From Bryobacterales bacterium (GTDB taxonomy: Bacteria > Acidobacteriota > Terriglobia > Bryobacterales > Bryobacteraceae): 32,190 nucleotides of DNA. Positions 1 to 7,773 of this stretch are shown in pieces. Each line of letters opens with the position of its first letter. Within the stretch, counting starts at the first letter, position 1. The notes beneath the pieces are model-generated. The model saw only the letters and a list, made by a program, of their open reading frames with translations. It ran no database searches and had not been told where the DNA came from. The translations under genes and the position numbers were made by a program. The stretch spans positions 1 to 32,190 of the forward strand of contig JADZAF010000358.1 in assembly GCA_020852755.1 (NCBI GenBank). The letters are read 5' to 3'.

Positions 1-846
1 CGCTTCCTCCACCAGCGGCAACGCCTCGGCAATCTGTTGCCGGTCCCAGCGGCTGCGATCCTGTTCTTCAAGAACCACCAGGTCGCCGGCCTCGTCGAGG
101 CGCGCTTCCCTGCGCGCATCGTGGAGCAGCATCAGGCCCAGAAGGGCCGTGGCCTCCGCCGGAGGGGGTGTCATCAACGCGCGGATGAGGCGTCCCAGCC
201 GGATGGCCTCGGCGCACAGGCCGGTTCTTACCAGGGGACCGCCCCGGGTAGCTGAGTACCCTTCGTTGAAGATCAGGTAAATCACCGCGAGCACGGCGTC
301 CAGCCGCTCCGGCATCTCGTTTGTCCCGGGAACCGCATAGGGAATCCGCGCGTCGCGAATCTTGCGCTTGGCCCGCACCAGGCGCTGCGCCATCGTCGCG
401 GGTGGCACCAGGAAGGCCCGCGCGATTTCATCTGTCTCCAGGCCTCCCAGGGCGCGCAGCGTCAGCGCCACTTGCGCCTCCAGGGCCAGCGACGGATGGC
501 AGCAGGTGAAGATCAGCTTCAGGCGATCGTCGGGAATCTCGTGCGGATCGTAATCCGGCTCATCAAACGGCCGGCTCAGGGCGGCGTACGATTTGACACT
601 CTCGCTGAAGCGCGCCTGCCGCCGGATCCTGTCGATCGCCTTGTGCTTTGCCGTCTGAATGATCCATGCTTGGGGAAAGTCCGGGACTCCTGAGGTCCGC
701 CATTGGTCGACGGCGGCCGCAAAAGCTTCTTGCGCAGCATCTTCAGCGAGTTCGAAGTCGCCGAAGAGCCGGATCAGAGCGGCCACGATCCGCCCCCAGT
801 CGGTGCGGTAGGTCACAGCGACGGCCTCGTCGGCCTCCCAGGGCAT
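1..846 (-). CDS. ECF RNA polymerase sigma factor with DUF6596 C-terminal region (ECF42-like), C-terminus cut by window edge
   Basis: The reverse strand reads open from an ATG at 846 to the window edge, giving 282 residues of a family that is usually about 400. The N-terminus holds the sigma region 2 pattern ([17 protein letters not shown], then the [17 protein letters not shown] segment). A region 4 helix-turn-helix follows ([15 protein letters not shown], then [12 protein letters not shown]). After that comes the DUF6596 signature ([20 protein letters not shown] and [12 protein letters not shown]). Family knowledge: ECF42 sigma factors carry this long extension in place of an anti-sigma factor and usually sit beside YCII/DGPF-domain genes. 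Such a gene lies divergently 78 nt away here. The target promoters cannot be told from the sequence. No other in-frame start gives a better N-terminus. Confidence 0.9.
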   Translation of the reverse strand, partial: MPWEADEAVAVTYRTDWGRIVAALIRLFGDFELAEDAAQEAFAAAVDQWRTSGVPDFPQAWIIQTAKHKAIDRIRRQARFSESVKSYAALSRPFDEPDYDPHEIPDDRLKLIFTCCHPSLALEAQVALTLRALGGLETDEIARAFLVPPATMAQRLVRAKRKIRDARIPYAVPGTNEMPERLDAVLAVIYLIFNEGYSATRGGPLVRTGLCAEAIRLGRLIRALMTPPPAEATALLGLMLLHDARREARLDEAGDLVVLEEQDRSRWDRQQIAEALPLVEEA

Positions 847-924
847 ACAGACAATCGTAAATTTCTTGCCGGCAGGATGTCGATCCGGCGGCCCGGCGGT
901 CGATTCATTCATGGAGGGACGCGC

Positions 925-1326
925 ATGAAATACATGCTCTTGATTTACCTGGATGAGCAGGCAATGAACGACACCGAGCGGGAGCGCTGCTACGAGGAGT
1001 CCGTACAACTGGCTCAGGACCTGCACGCGCAGGGACAGTACCTGGCGGCCGCGCCGCTGCACCCGGTTTCCGCCGCCACCAGCGTGCGCATGCGAAACGG
1101 CAGGCGCCTGGTGACCGACGGCCCGTTCGCGGAAACCAAGGAACAACTCGGCGGCTACTTCCTGGTAGAGGCCAGGGATCTGGACGAGGCCATTGCCATC
1201 GCAGCTCGTATCCCGGTCGCAACCCTGGGCACCGTGGAAGTCCGGCCGGTGATCGAGGTGGCGGGACTTCCGGCCCCGAGTTCTGGTGACAGGCTGCAGG
1301 GCGCCCAAAAGACGGGGGTTGTGTAG
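925..1326 (+). CDS. YCII-related (DGPF-domain) protein
   Basis: This 133-residue protein opens with [11 protein letters not shown], the typical YCII/DGPF first strand. It contains [20 protein letters not shown], the DGPF motif that names the family, and then the usual [13 protein letters not shown] helix. The ATG at 925 was chosen because GGAGG lies at 913-917 and homology begins exactly there. An upstream in-frame extension to 703 is only the shadow of the divergent sigma gene. YCII-like proteins are small ferredoxin-fold proteins that accompany ECF42 sigma factors, and their biochemical role is largely unknown. It is probably the first gene of an operon with the DoxX and DUF1579 genes and may be a target of the divergent sigma factor (inference). 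Confidence 0.92.
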   Translation: MKYMLLIYLDEQAMNDTERERCYEESVQLAQDLHAQGQYLAAAPLHPVSAATSVRMRNGRRLVTDGPFAETKEQLGGYFLVEARDLDEAIAIAARIPVATLGTVEVRPVIEVAGLPAPSSGDRLQGAQKTGVV

Positions 1327-1369
1327 CCTGTCACCGGAACTGAAATCCGAACAAGGAGACTTGCCTATC

Positions 1370-1807
1370 GTGTCGAAAGCCAAACAATCCAAGGGATCGA
1401 TCTGGGCGGGCAGAATACTGACCTTGCTCGTCATACCGCCCTTTGCCGCGGGGATCATGAAAGTCATGCGAGTGCCCATGGCCGTGGAGGGATTCGCTCG
1501 CATCGGCATACCGGCGGAGGCGCTGGCGCCCATCGGCATCGTCGAACTGGCTTGCCTGGTGATCTATCTGGTCCCGCCAACCACGGTGTTGGGGGCCGTT
1601 CTGTTGACCGGGTACCTGGGCGGCGCCGTTCTGGCGAACGTGATCGGCCGTTCGGATTACATCCACGCTCTGGTCGTGGGGATCGTGGTGTGGGGAGGCG
1701 CCTGGTTCCGGGTTCCTGAAATCCGGCAGCTCTTCCCGGTCTACAAGGCTGAAGGTGATTCTACAGCCCGGCAGGTAGCCGTGCCGGTTGCGGGGAGTGA
1801 ACGATGA
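1370..1807 (+). CDS. DoxX-like family membrane protein
   Basis: A 145-residue protein with about four hydrophobic segments: [49 protein letters not shown] and [14 protein letters not shown]. The order and the GY-x-GG-x3-N signature fit DoxX-like small membrane proteins. I place the start at GTG 1370, because AAGGAG lies at 1353-1358 and the protein then begins [14 protein letters not shown] just before the first membrane segment. An in-frame ATG at 1286 would lie inside the preceding gene. The gap to the YCII gene is 43 nt and the stop codon overlaps the next start (ATGA), so this is a coupled operon. DoxX-like proteins often accompany ECF-controlled redox-stress genes. No specific substrate can be assigned. 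Confidence 0.85.
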   Translation: MSKAKQSKGSIWAGRILTLLVIPPFAAGIMKVMRVPMAVEGFARIGIPAEALAPIGIVELACLVIYLVPPTTVLGAVLLTGYLGGAVLANVIGRSDYIHALVVGIVVWGGAWFRVPEIRQLFPVYKAEGDSTARQVAVPVAGSER

Positions 1808-2283
1808 CTGCCGAAGCGCAGAAAGAGCACCGGTGGCTGCAAAGAATGGCCGGTGAGTGGACTTATGAGGGGGAGGCTGTGATGGCCCCGGACCAGCCTC
1901 CGGTCAGGTGCGCGGGGACCGAGATCGTACGCTCGCTGGGAGGACTCTGGGTGGTGGCCGAGGGCCGGGGCGAGATGCCCGACGGCGGGCGCGCCACCAC
2001 CATCATGACGCTGGGCTACGACCCGCACAGGAAGCGGTACGTCGGCACCTTCATTGCCTCGGTGATGACCCACCTGTGGGTCTACGACGGATCGCTGGAC
2101 GCGTCGGGCGCCATACTGACGCTCGACACCGAAGGGCCTGCCGGCGACGGCAGGATGGGACGGTTCAAGGACGTCATCGAGTTCAAGAGCGACGATCACC
2201 GGCTGCTGACTTCACACCTGACCGGCGAAGACGGAAAGTGGCACGAGTTCATGAGAGCCAGTTACCGGCGCAAGCAGCAGTAG
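1804..2283 (+). CDS. DUF1579 domain-containing protein
   Basis: A 159-residue soluble protein. It matches the DUF1579 pattern: an N-terminal HRWLQRMAGEWTYEGEA block, a central LGGLWVVAEGRGEM strand pair, GYDPHRKRYVGTFI, and a C-terminal HEFMRASYRRK. There is no signal peptide or membrane segment. The ATG at 1804 overlaps the TGA of the DoxX gene by one base each side (ATGA), which indicates translational coupling. DUF1579 proteins have a lipocalin-like barrel and recur with YCII/DoxX/ECF sigma clusters, but no reaction is established. It ends 20 nt from the convergent Lrp-like gene. Confidence 0.88.
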   Translation: MTAEAQKEHRWLQRMAGEWTYEGEAVMAPDQPPVRCAGTEIVRSLGGLWVVAEGRGEMPDGGRATTIMTLGYDPHRKRYVGTFIASVMTHLWVYDGSLDASGAILTLDTEGPAGDGRMGRFKDVIEFKSDDHRLLTSHLTGEDGKWHEFMRASYRRKQQ

Positions 2284-2299
2284 CGGCGGCTTGGCCCTG

Positions 2300-2311
2300 C
2301 CCGCTAGCGGG
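2300..2311. terminator. Short palindrome between convergent genes
   Basis: CCCGCTAGCGGG is a perfect 12-base palindrome in the 20-nt gap between the convergent DUF1579 and Lrp-like genes, and it overlaps the stop codon of the latter. It could be the core of a bidirectional hairpin, but there is no T-run and the loop would have to break central pairs. Weak evidence. Confidence 0.3.
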
Positions 2312-2600
2312 ACAGTTCCTCGTTCCCGATATCCCACATGGCTTCCAGGTCGCGGCGGCTGTAGGCCCGGAAGGCGATCAGGGTGTTGGTGGCTTCGATG
2401 CCCGGGATCTTCTGGACCTGTCCCGCCACCAGGTCGGCGAGTTCCTCGTGGCCGCGCACGCGCGCGATGGCGACCAGGTCGTAGGCGCCGGCCACGGAGT
2501 AGGCCTCACGGATGCCCGGCAGGTCGATGAGCGCCTGCGCCACCTCGGGGGTGCGTCCCTGCGCGGTGTTGATCAAAACGATTGCGGTTACCATGCTCAT
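2304..2600 (-). CDS. Stand-alone Lrp/AsnC ligand-binding (RAM) domain protein
   Basis: This 98-residue protein is the C-terminal effector domain of Lrp/AsnC regulators without the DNA-binding domain. It begins MVTAIVLINTAQGR, has the PGIREAYSVAGAYDLVAIARV segment typical of the RAM fold, and continues KIPGIEATNTLIAFRAY. Full Lrp proteins are about 150 residues with an N-terminal helix-turn-helix that is absent here. The ATG at 2600 overlaps the TGA of the upstream molybdoenzyme gene (ATGA), so it is translationally coupled; a second ATG lies at 2594. RAM-only proteins are common and may sense amino acids or regulate partner proteins. The coupling suggests a role tied to the oxidoreductase, but that is inference. 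Confidence 0.9.
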   Translation of the reverse strand: MSMVTAIVLINTAQGRTPEVAQALIDLPGIREAYSVAGAYDLVAIARVRGHEELADLVAGQVQKIPGIEATNTLIAFRAYSRRDLEAMWDIGNEELSR

Positions 2601-3802
2601 CCTTTCACCACCAGGTCCACATGATGGATCGCGTTCGCGCCGGTCCGCAAGAGCGGCCTCGGCATGGGCTGGGCGATTCCGTTGCCGTCGATGGTCCGGC
2701 AGCACAGATCGTAGCGGCCGGGGGGCAGGCCGGGCAGCAGGGCCGCCCAGTGTACGAGGGTGTAGCGCTGCGGCCAGGGTATGCGGCCGTCCCGTGCCTG
2801 GCCGGTCAGGGCGGGCAGCTTCCCGCCGGGCAGATCTCCGCCCCAGTGGTCCGGCGGCGGCAGCAGGGCGGCGTCCTTCCACCCGGCCCCGGTCCAGTAC
2901 GGGTCGTTTTCGGGCCATGGCGCCTGCTGCAAATGGACGGCGTACTGCACCTTGCCCAGTCCGGAGATGCCCACCTGCGCCATGCCGGTGATCGCCGCGG
3001 GTTTCCCGGCGGCTATCTCCTTCGGCGGATTGACGAACCGGGCGCGGGTCTTCATGGCGCTCTCCGTGTCGTTGTTCAACTCCGCATCCGAGTCGTTGGA
3101 CTTGTAATCGTTGGTCAGAACCAGGCGCGTGACCCACTTGATCTGCTTGCTGCCGTAGGCGCCCGGAACCATCATCCGCACCGGCCCGCCGTGGGAAGCC
3201 GGAATCAAACGCCCGTTCATCTTGTAAGCCAGGATGACGGGCATCTGGCCGGGCGGGGTTTCAAGCACCTGGCCCAGCGGCAGGGAGGCCTGAAACGGAG
3301 GCAGGTTCGGGCGGTGATAGCTCTGATAGTAGACCCGCCGGACGTTCGCTCTGGGCCGGGTGAGCCAGACGATCTCGCGCAGCGGGACGCCCTCCCAGAG
3401 GGTCATATGGTAGGGATCGGCGCCGTTGGTGCACACGCACACGTGCAGATACCGCACGGCGTGCTTCTCCGCCAGCGCCATCAGCCCGCTCCAGTCCAGG
3501 AGGTTGCCCGCGGCGCGCGACAGGGGCTGTTCCACGACGCTGTTGCTGGCGGGGTCCGGAACGGCTTCGAGCGACCAGGTCTCCGGAAGCAGTCCGATCT
3601 CTCGCAGCCGTTCCGGGGGCAGCTTTCCCACCTCGGCTTTGCCCTTGTCCAGAATGAAGGCGCGCTCCAGGGGAGTCAGGTACTCCAGCCGGGCGATGGC
3701 CTCCCGCATGCGGGGGTCAATGGAAGCGCGCGCGACCGCCGGGGAGAGGCTCCATGCGGCCGCCGCCGCTCCGCTCCCGTGAAGAAAACTGCGCCGGTTC
3801 AT
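2597..3802 (-). CDS. Tat-exported molybdopterin-dependent oxidoreductase (sulfite oxidase fold)
   Basis: A 401-residue protein beginning MNRRSFLHGSGAAAAAWSL, a twin-arginine signal (RRSFL) followed by a hydrophobic stretch and an AxA-like cleavage site. The mature part contains LHVCVCTNGADPYHMTLWEGVPL, with the likely molybdenum-ligand cysteine, and GGPVRMMVPGAYGSKQIKW, both typical of the sulfite oxidase/SorA/MsrP fold. The C-terminal part resembles the Mo-co dimerisation domain (GKVQYAVHLQQAPWPENDPYW, then GLPPGRYDLCCRTIDGNG). The ATG at 3802 is preceded by GGAG with a 6-nt spacer; two upstream in-frame ATGs are less well placed. Substrate unknown. It is followed in operon by a RAM-only Lrp-like protein and no c-type cytochrome partner is visible. 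Confidence 0.88.
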   Translation of the reverse strand: MNRRSFLHGSGAAAAAWSLSPAVARASIDPRMREAIARLEYLTPLERAFILDKGKAEVGKLPPERLREIGLLPETWSLEAVPDPASNSVVEQPLSRAAGNLLDWSGLMALAEKHAVRYLHVCVCTNGADPYHMTLWEGVPLREIVWLTRPRANVRRVYYQSYHRPNLPPFQASLPLGQVLETPPGQMPVILAYKMNGRLIPASHGGPVRMMVPGAYGSKQIKWVTRLVLTNDYKSNDSDAELNNDTESAMKTRARFVNPPKEIAAGKPAAITGMAQVGISGLGKVQYAVHLQQAPWPENDPYWTGAGWKDAALLPPPDHWGGDLPGGKLPALTGQARDGRIPWPQRYTLVHWAALLPGLPPGRYDLCCRTIDGNGIAQPMPRPLLRTGANAIHHVDLVVKG

Positions 3803-3843
3803 AGAATTCTCCGGACTTTCCATACTTTCAGGCGATAATATCA

Positions 3844-3866
3844 TCACACTAACATTCTCAGTGTGA
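3844..3866. promoter_or_regulatory. Inverted repeat in divergent promoter region (operator candidate)
   Basis: TCACACT and AGTGTGA form a perfect 7-bp inverted repeat with a 9-nt spacer. It lies in the only non-coding stretch between the divergent molybdoenzyme gene (start 3802) and SDR gene (start 3922). On the minus strand a TATTAT hexamer lies just downstream of it, so the repeat would cover the upstream part of that promoter. The form is that of a dimeric regulator site; the regulator is unknown. Confidence 0.4.
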
Positions 3867-3921
3867 GGCTTGCCTTCGCCTGCCCCTGCAGCGTGCGAAC
3901 CGGTTGGCCGGACGAGGGAAC

Positions 3922-5292
3922 ATGAAACCGTTGATCCTGCTCACCGGCGCCACCGGTTACGTAGGCGCGGAACTGCTGGCGGTGCTGCTGGCGGGCGGGC
4001 GCCGCGTCCGCTGCCTCGCGCGGCGGCCGGAAGCCCTCAAATCCGGCGCCGGGGAGGGGGCGGAGATCGTGCGTGGCGACGTTCTGGACGCCGCTTCCCT
4101 CCGCCAGGCGATGGCGGGAGTCCATGCTGCCTACTACCTGGTCCACTCCATGGGCTCGGCCGGGTCCTTCGAGGAGCAAGACCGCGCCGCCGCGCGCCTG
4201 TTCGGCGATGCCGCAAAGGAGGCGGGAGTGGGGCGAATCGTCTACCTGGGCGGGCTGGGCAGCGCCGGTGAGCAGCTTTCCGCGCACTTGCGCAGCCGCC
4301 AGGAAGTAGGGGAGATCCTGCGGGCGTCCGGTGTGCCGGTCATCGAGTTTCGGGCCTCGATCGTCATCGGCGCCGGCAGCCTCTCCTTCGAGATGATCCG
4401 CGCGCTGGTGGAAAGGCTGCCGGTGATGATCGCTCCCCGCTGGGTTTCCGTGCCGGCCCAGCCCATCGCCATCGCCGACCTGCTGGACTACCTGGCCGCC
4501 GCACTCGACCTGGCCGTGGGAGCCAGCCGGGTGTTCGAGATCGGGGGCTCCGACCGGACCTCTTACGGCGGGCTCATGCGCGAGTATGCCCGGCAGAGAG
4601 GGCTGCGCCGCTGCATCCTTTCCGTACCCGTGCTCACCCCGCGCCTCTCCAGCCTGTGGCTGGGACTCGTGACTCCCCTCTACGTGAGGGTGGGCCGCAA
4701 GCTGATTGACAGCATCCGGCACCCCACGATTGTTCACGACAACTCGGCGTTGGAGGCTTTTCCGTTCCGTCCCCGCGGATTCCGCGAGGCGATAGCCGCG
4801 GCGCTGAGCACGGGACGGCAGGGCCTGGTCTTCGACTCGCGATCGATCCGGGTGGATGCTCCCCCCGGGAAAGCGTTCCGGCCCATCGGGCGGATTGGCG
4901 GCGCCACGGGCTGGTACTACGCGAACTGGCTCTGGAAATTGCGCGGCGCGTTAGACCTGCTCGCGGGCGGAGCCGGACTGCGGCGCGGCCGGCGGGATCC
5001 CGACGGCCTCCGGGTGGGTGACGTGGTGGATTGCTGGCGCGTGGAGGCTTTCGAACCCGACCGCCGGCTGCGACTGGCGGCCGAGATGAAACTGCCGGGA
5101 CGCGCCTGGCTGGAGTTCGAAGTGACCGGCGATGCCGCCGGCAGCACCATCCGCCAGACCGCCACGTTCGACCCCCTGGGCCTCGCCGGGAGGGCTTACT
5201 GGTACGCCGTCTATCCCCTGCACCAGTTCGTGTTCCAGGGAATGCTGCGCGGCATTGCCCGGGCGGGCGGCGCCCGGGGTATCGATAAATAG
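3922..5292 (+). CDS. NAD(P)-binding SDR-family protein with C-terminal DUF2867
   Basis: A 456-residue protein. The N-terminus ILLTGATGYVGAELL is the glycine-rich dinucleotide-binding motif of an atypical SDR. VRGDVLDAASL and YYLVHSMGS follow, the usual continuation in this family. From about residue 325 the sequence (GWYYANWLWKLRGALDLL, VGDVVDCWRVEAFEPDRRLRL, ATFDPLGLAGRAYWYAVYPLH) matches DUF2867, a START-like ligand-binding fold. The two-domain arrangement and length are standard for NAD(P)H-binding/DUF2867 proteins. The ATG at 3922 has GAGGGA at 3914-3919. It stands alone, 48 nt before the LysR gene. It could be a reductase or a non-catalytic cofactor-binding protein; the substrate is unknown. 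Confidence 0.88.
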   Translation: MKPLILLTGATGYVGAELLAVLLAGGRRVRCLARRPEALKSGAGEGAEIVRGDVLDAASLRQAMAGVHAAYYLVHSMGSAGSFEEQDRAAARLFGDAAKEAGVGRIVYLGGLGSAGEQLSAHLRSRQEVGEILRASGVPVIEFRASIVIGAGSLSFEMIRALVERLPVMIAPRWVSVPAQPIAIADLLDYLAAALDLAVGASRVFEIGGSDRTSYGGLMREYARQRGLRRCILSVPVLTPRLSSLWLGLVTPLYVRVGRKLIDSIRHPTIVHDNSALEAFPFRPRGFREAIAAALSTGRQGLVFDSRSIRVDAPPGKAFRPIGRIGGATGWYYANWLWKLRGALDLLAGGAGLRRGRRDPDGLRVGDVVDCWRVEAFEPDRRLRLAAEMKLPGRAWLEFEVTGDAAGSTIRQTATFDPLGLAGRAYWYAVYPLHQFVFQGMLRGIARAGGARGIDK

Positions 5293-5310
5293 AGCCTCCT
5301 TTTCACGCTC

Positions 5311-5327
5311 CATCGAAGAAACCGATG
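5311..5327. promoter_or_regulatory. LysR-type box A (T-N11-A) at the regulator gene itself
   Basis: ATCG-N7-CGAT forms an inverted repeat with T5313 and A5325 separated by 11 nt, the classic LysR-type T-N11-A pattern. The same core (TCGRRRAARCCGATG) recurs at 6284-6298 and 7732-7746. Here it lies 13 nt before the preferred GTG start of the LysR gene, over the ribosome-binding region, which would suit autorepression (inference). Confidence 0.6.
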
Positions 5328-5340
5328 TATAGTGTTCCTT

Positions 5341-6252
5341 GTGGAGTGGCTCAACTACCATCACCTGTTGTACTTCTGGACGGTTGCCCGGGAGGGCAGC
5401 ATCGCCAGGGCCTGCGCCAAATTGCGCCTCGCCCAGCCTACCATCAGCGGCCAGCTGCGTCTGCTCGAGGATACCCTGGGGGAGAAACTGTTTACCCGGG
5501 TGGGCCGCGGCCTGGTCATGACCGAGGTGGGCCAGGTGGTCTACCGCTATGCCGAGGAGATCTTCGGCCTCGGCCGGGAATTGCAGGATGTGCTGAAAGG
5601 AAGGGCGGGAGGACGCCCGCTGCGGCTGATGGCCGGCGTCTCCGACCTGGTCCCCAAGCTGATCGCTTACCGCATCCTGCAGCCGGCGCTGTCCATGCCG
5701 GAACCGGTGCGCCTGGTGTGCCATGAGGACACGCCCGCGCGCCTGCTGGCGGAACTTGCGGAACACCGGTTGGACGTCGTGCTCTCGGACGCCCCTCTGA
5801 CCTCCATGATCCGCGTGAAGGCATTCAACCACCTGCTGGGCTCTTGCGGCGTGACCCTGTTCTGCGCCCCTTCCATGGCGGCTTCCTACCGCCGGAACTT
5901 CCCCGCTTGCCTGGACGGGGCGCCCTTCCTGCTGCCAGGCGAGGGGGCCAGCCTGAGGTATTCGTTGGACCAGTGGTTCGACTCTCAGAAGATCCGGCCG
6001 AAAGTCGTGGGCGAGTTCAAGGACAGCGCGCTGCTGAAGACCTTCGGGCAGGCGGGCGCGGGCATCTTTCCGGCCCCGTCCGCGATCGAGAAGGAAGTGC
6101 GCGAGCACTACAAGGCGGCCGTCGTCGGCCGGCCCGAAGGGGTGGTGGAGCGCTTCTATGCGATTTCCGTGGAGCGGAGGCTGAAGCACCCCGCCGTGCT
6201 CACGATTTCGGAGGCCGCGCGCGACCAGCTTTTCGGCCCGGCCGCCGGGTAG
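5341..6252 (+). CDS. nhaR: LysR-family transcriptional regulator, NhaR-like
   Basis: A 303-residue protein with an N-terminal winged helix-turn-helix (LNYHHLLYFWTVAREGSIARACAKL, QPTISGQLRLLEDTLGEKLF) and the LysR effector-binding fold. The LNYHHLLYFW opening and effector-domain segments such as LDVVLSDAP and GVTLFCAPS are typical of NhaR-type activators, which respond to sodium or alkaline stress in enterobacteria. The start is either GTG 5341 (chosen, gives VEWLNYHH) or GTG 5332; neither has a strong ribosome-binding site. Box A lies immediately upstream, and two near-identical boxes precede the BON and HtpX genes, so this protein is the obvious candidate to bind them. The symbol is by similarity only; no NhaA antiporter gene is present here. 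Confidence 0.85.
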   Translation: MEWLNYHHLLYFWTVAREGSIARACAKLRLAQPTISGQLRLLEDTLGEKLFTRVGRGLVMTEVGQVVYRYAEEIFGLGRELQDVLKGRAGGRPLRLMAGVSDLVPKLIAYRILQPALSMPEPVRLVCHEDTPARLLAELAEHRLDVVLSDAPLTSMIRVKAFNHLLGSCGVTLFCAPSMAASYRRNFPACLDGAPFLLPGEGASLRYSLDQWFDSQKIRPKVVGEFKDSALLKTFGQAGAGIFPAPSAIEKEVREHYKAAVVGRPEGVVERFYAISVERRLKHPAVLTISEAARDQLFGPAAG

Positions 6253-6281
6253 CGGCAGCCGGTTTTTGCACGCTCCCGTTC

Positions 6282-6318
6282 CATCGGGAAAGCCGATGAC
6301 TCTCTTCCAAAAGATCTA
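6282..6318 (+). promoter_or_regulatory. LysR-type box B plus conserved downstream element, upstream of the BON gene
   Basis: ATCGG-N5-CCGAT (T6284-N11-A6296) is followed by a conserved tail, TCT-N-TTCCAA-N3-ATCTA, ending at 6318. The 35-nt stretch 6284-6318 matches 7732-7766 at 26 positions without gaps. It ends 88 nt before the BON start; the copy at C ends 87 nt before the HtpX start. The AT-rich tail probably includes promoter elements. Confidence 0.65.
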
Positions 6319-6405
6319 AGACACCAATCGGTCCCGGACCGCATCCCAGCAAGTGAACGGGCCGCGAGCAACACGGCCTGCAAACCAGACAAGGAGAACC
6401 ACAAC

Positions 6406-6948
6406 GTGATCAAGCATTTGCGAACCGGGATCTTTCTGAGCGCCACGCTGGTGGCCGTGCACACGGGATTCGCCGCCGGCCCAGCCGGGGAAGCGGCCGG
6501 CAAGCGGCTCGAACGGGAAGTCCGGCGCGAGCTGGTTACCTTGCCGTTCTACAGCCTGTTCGACCACCTGGCTTTCCGGGTGGAAGGAGACATGGTGACG
6601 CTGATCGGCAAGGCCAGCCGTCCCACGCTCAAGAGCGACGCCGAGAACGTCGTGAAGCGGATCGAAGGGGTCGAAACAGTGGTGAACCGGATCGAGGTTC
6701 TTCCCCCTTCTCCCAACGACGATCGCCTGCGCCTGGCCCTGTACCGGGCCATCTACGGCCACAGCGCGCTGCAGACCCTGGCGCTGCGCGCGCTGCCTCC
6801 GATTCACATCATCGTCTCCAACGGAGATGTGACTCTGGAGGGCGTGGTGGCCAGCGAGATGCAGAAGAACATCGCCGCCATCCAGGCCAACGGCGTGGAG
6901 GGCGTCTTCTCCGTGACAGACAACCTTCGCGTGGAAGGCCGGAGCTGA
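6406..6948 (+). CDS. Exported protein with two BON domains
   Basis: A 180-residue protein. It starts at GTG 6406, preceded by AAGGAGA at 6391-6397 with an 8-nt spacer. Residues 1-24 (MIKHLRTGIFLSATLVAVHT, then GFAA) form a Sec signal peptide. Two BON domains follow: about 35-98 (LFDHLAFRVEGDMVTLIGKA, NVVKRIEGVETVVNRIEVLP) and about 104-178 (LRALPPIHIIVSNGDVTLEG, GVEGVFSVTDNLRVE). BON domains bind phospholipid or other envelope ligands, and periplasmic two-BON proteins such as OsmY are envelope-stress proteins. It lies 153 nt after the LysR gene, behind box B, and 61 nt before the DUF2490 gene, suggesting NhaR-like control. Confidence 0.9.
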   Translation: MIKHLRTGIFLSATLVAVHTGFAAGPAGEAAGKRLEREVRRELVTLPFYSLFDHLAFRVEGDMVTLIGKASRPTLKSDAENVVKRIEGVETVVNRIEVLPPSPNDDRLRLALYRAIYGHSALQTLALRALPPIHIIVSNGDVTLEGVVASEMQKNIAAIQANGVEGVFSVTDNLRVEGRS

Positions 6949-7009
6949 GGACTGTCCGGCCGGGGCGTGGGACCGCCTGCGGCCCCGGCCGGACCACACC
7001 AGGGATCTC

Positions 7010-7708
7010 ATGCGGCCTTTTCCGCCATTGCGAACACCCGGTGAGCGCTCGAGGAGCTTCTTGCTCCCCGGCGTGCTGCTCCTGATTCTGCCCCTGCCGC
7101 TGCACGCCCGGGCGGCCGACCTCGAAACCCAGCACGCCGTCGACATCACCCTTCCGCTGACTTCAAGGCTGGAGCTGGTCCTGCACTCCCGGCTCCGCAC
7201 CCAGCCCGCGGCGCTGGGTCTTTACCAGGTTCGCGCCGGGCCCGTCGTCTCCTGGAGCGCCACGCCCCGCATTGCCCTTTTGGCCGGATACTACTACGCC
7301 CAGCAGGAGCGGAAAGCCGACCGCGACTTCATCGCCGGTCACCGCGTGTTCAGCGGCGCCGAGGTGGCGGTGGCCGGCAACCGCCGGGTGGCTTTCGACC
7401 AGCGCGGGCTGGCTGAGCGTTTTCTCTCCGATGCCGCACCGGATTTCAGCCGCTACCGTTTCCGCAGCCGGTTGAGCGTCAAGGCTCCCGTCGCGCCCTA
7501 TACCGGCCTCGAGCTCTTCTTCGATGCCCGGGGCTGGCGGAGCACGCGCCATTCCGCCGGCATCCGCTGGAGCCCGGTCCGGCGGGTACAGCTGGACCTT
7601 GGCTACCTCTACGAGCGCCGGAGACACGACATCGGCGGCAACCGCCACCTGTGGCTCACCTCGTTCCATTTCAAGAAAGCTTCGCGGCGCGCCGATCCGG
7701 AGCTTTGA
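7010..7708 (+). CDS. DUF2490-type outer-membrane beta-barrel protein
   Basis: A 232-residue protein with an N-terminal signal peptide after a basic stretch (FLLPGVLLLILPLPLHARAA). The mature sequence is made of alternating amphipathic strands (LETQHAVDITLPLTSRLELV, LYQVRAGPVVSWSATPRIAL, GYYYAQQER, YRFRSRLSVKAPVAPYTGLE, LDLGYLYERRR). It ends with LWLTSFHFKK. This pattern fits DUF2490, a family predicted to form small outer-membrane barrels. Start at ATG 7010, with AGGGA about 5 nt upstream. It sits between the BON and HtpX genes and probably shares the BON transcript. Function unknown. The family assignment rests on overall pattern and is less certain than for its neighbours. Confidence 0.75.
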   Translation: MRPFPPLRTPGERSRSFLLPGVLLLILPLPLHARAADLETQHAVDITLPLTSRLELVLHSRLRTQPAALGLYQVRAGPVVSWSATPRIALLAGYYYAQQERKADRDFIAGHRVFSGAEVAVAGNRRVAFDQRGLAERFLSDAAPDFSRYRFRSRLSVKAPVAPYTGLELFFDARGWRSTRHSAGIRWSPVRRVQLDLGYLYERRRHDIGGNRHLWLTSFHFKKASRRADPEL

Positions 7709-7730
7709 ACCAGCCGCCCGGAGTCCTGAG

Positions 7731-7773
7731 TTCGAAAAAACCGATGGATCTATTCCAATCTATCTATTGATTG
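7731..7773 (+). promoter_or_regulatory. LysR-type box C plus conserved downstream element, upstream of the HtpX gene
   Basis: The box TTCG-N7-CGAT (T7732-N11-A7744) is followed by TCT-N-TTCCAA-N3-ATCTA, as at box B. An additional inverted repeat CCAATC-N8-GATTGG covers 7755-7773 approximately. The element ends 87 nt before the protease start. The 143-nt gap 7709-7852 holds nothing else I recognise. Confidence 0.65.

Noticed and set aside
2601..3137. N-terminal extension of the Lrp-like frame back to 3137
   Set aside because: This part is a shadow of the molybdoenzyme in another frame; the RAM domain begins exactly at the coupled ATG 2600.
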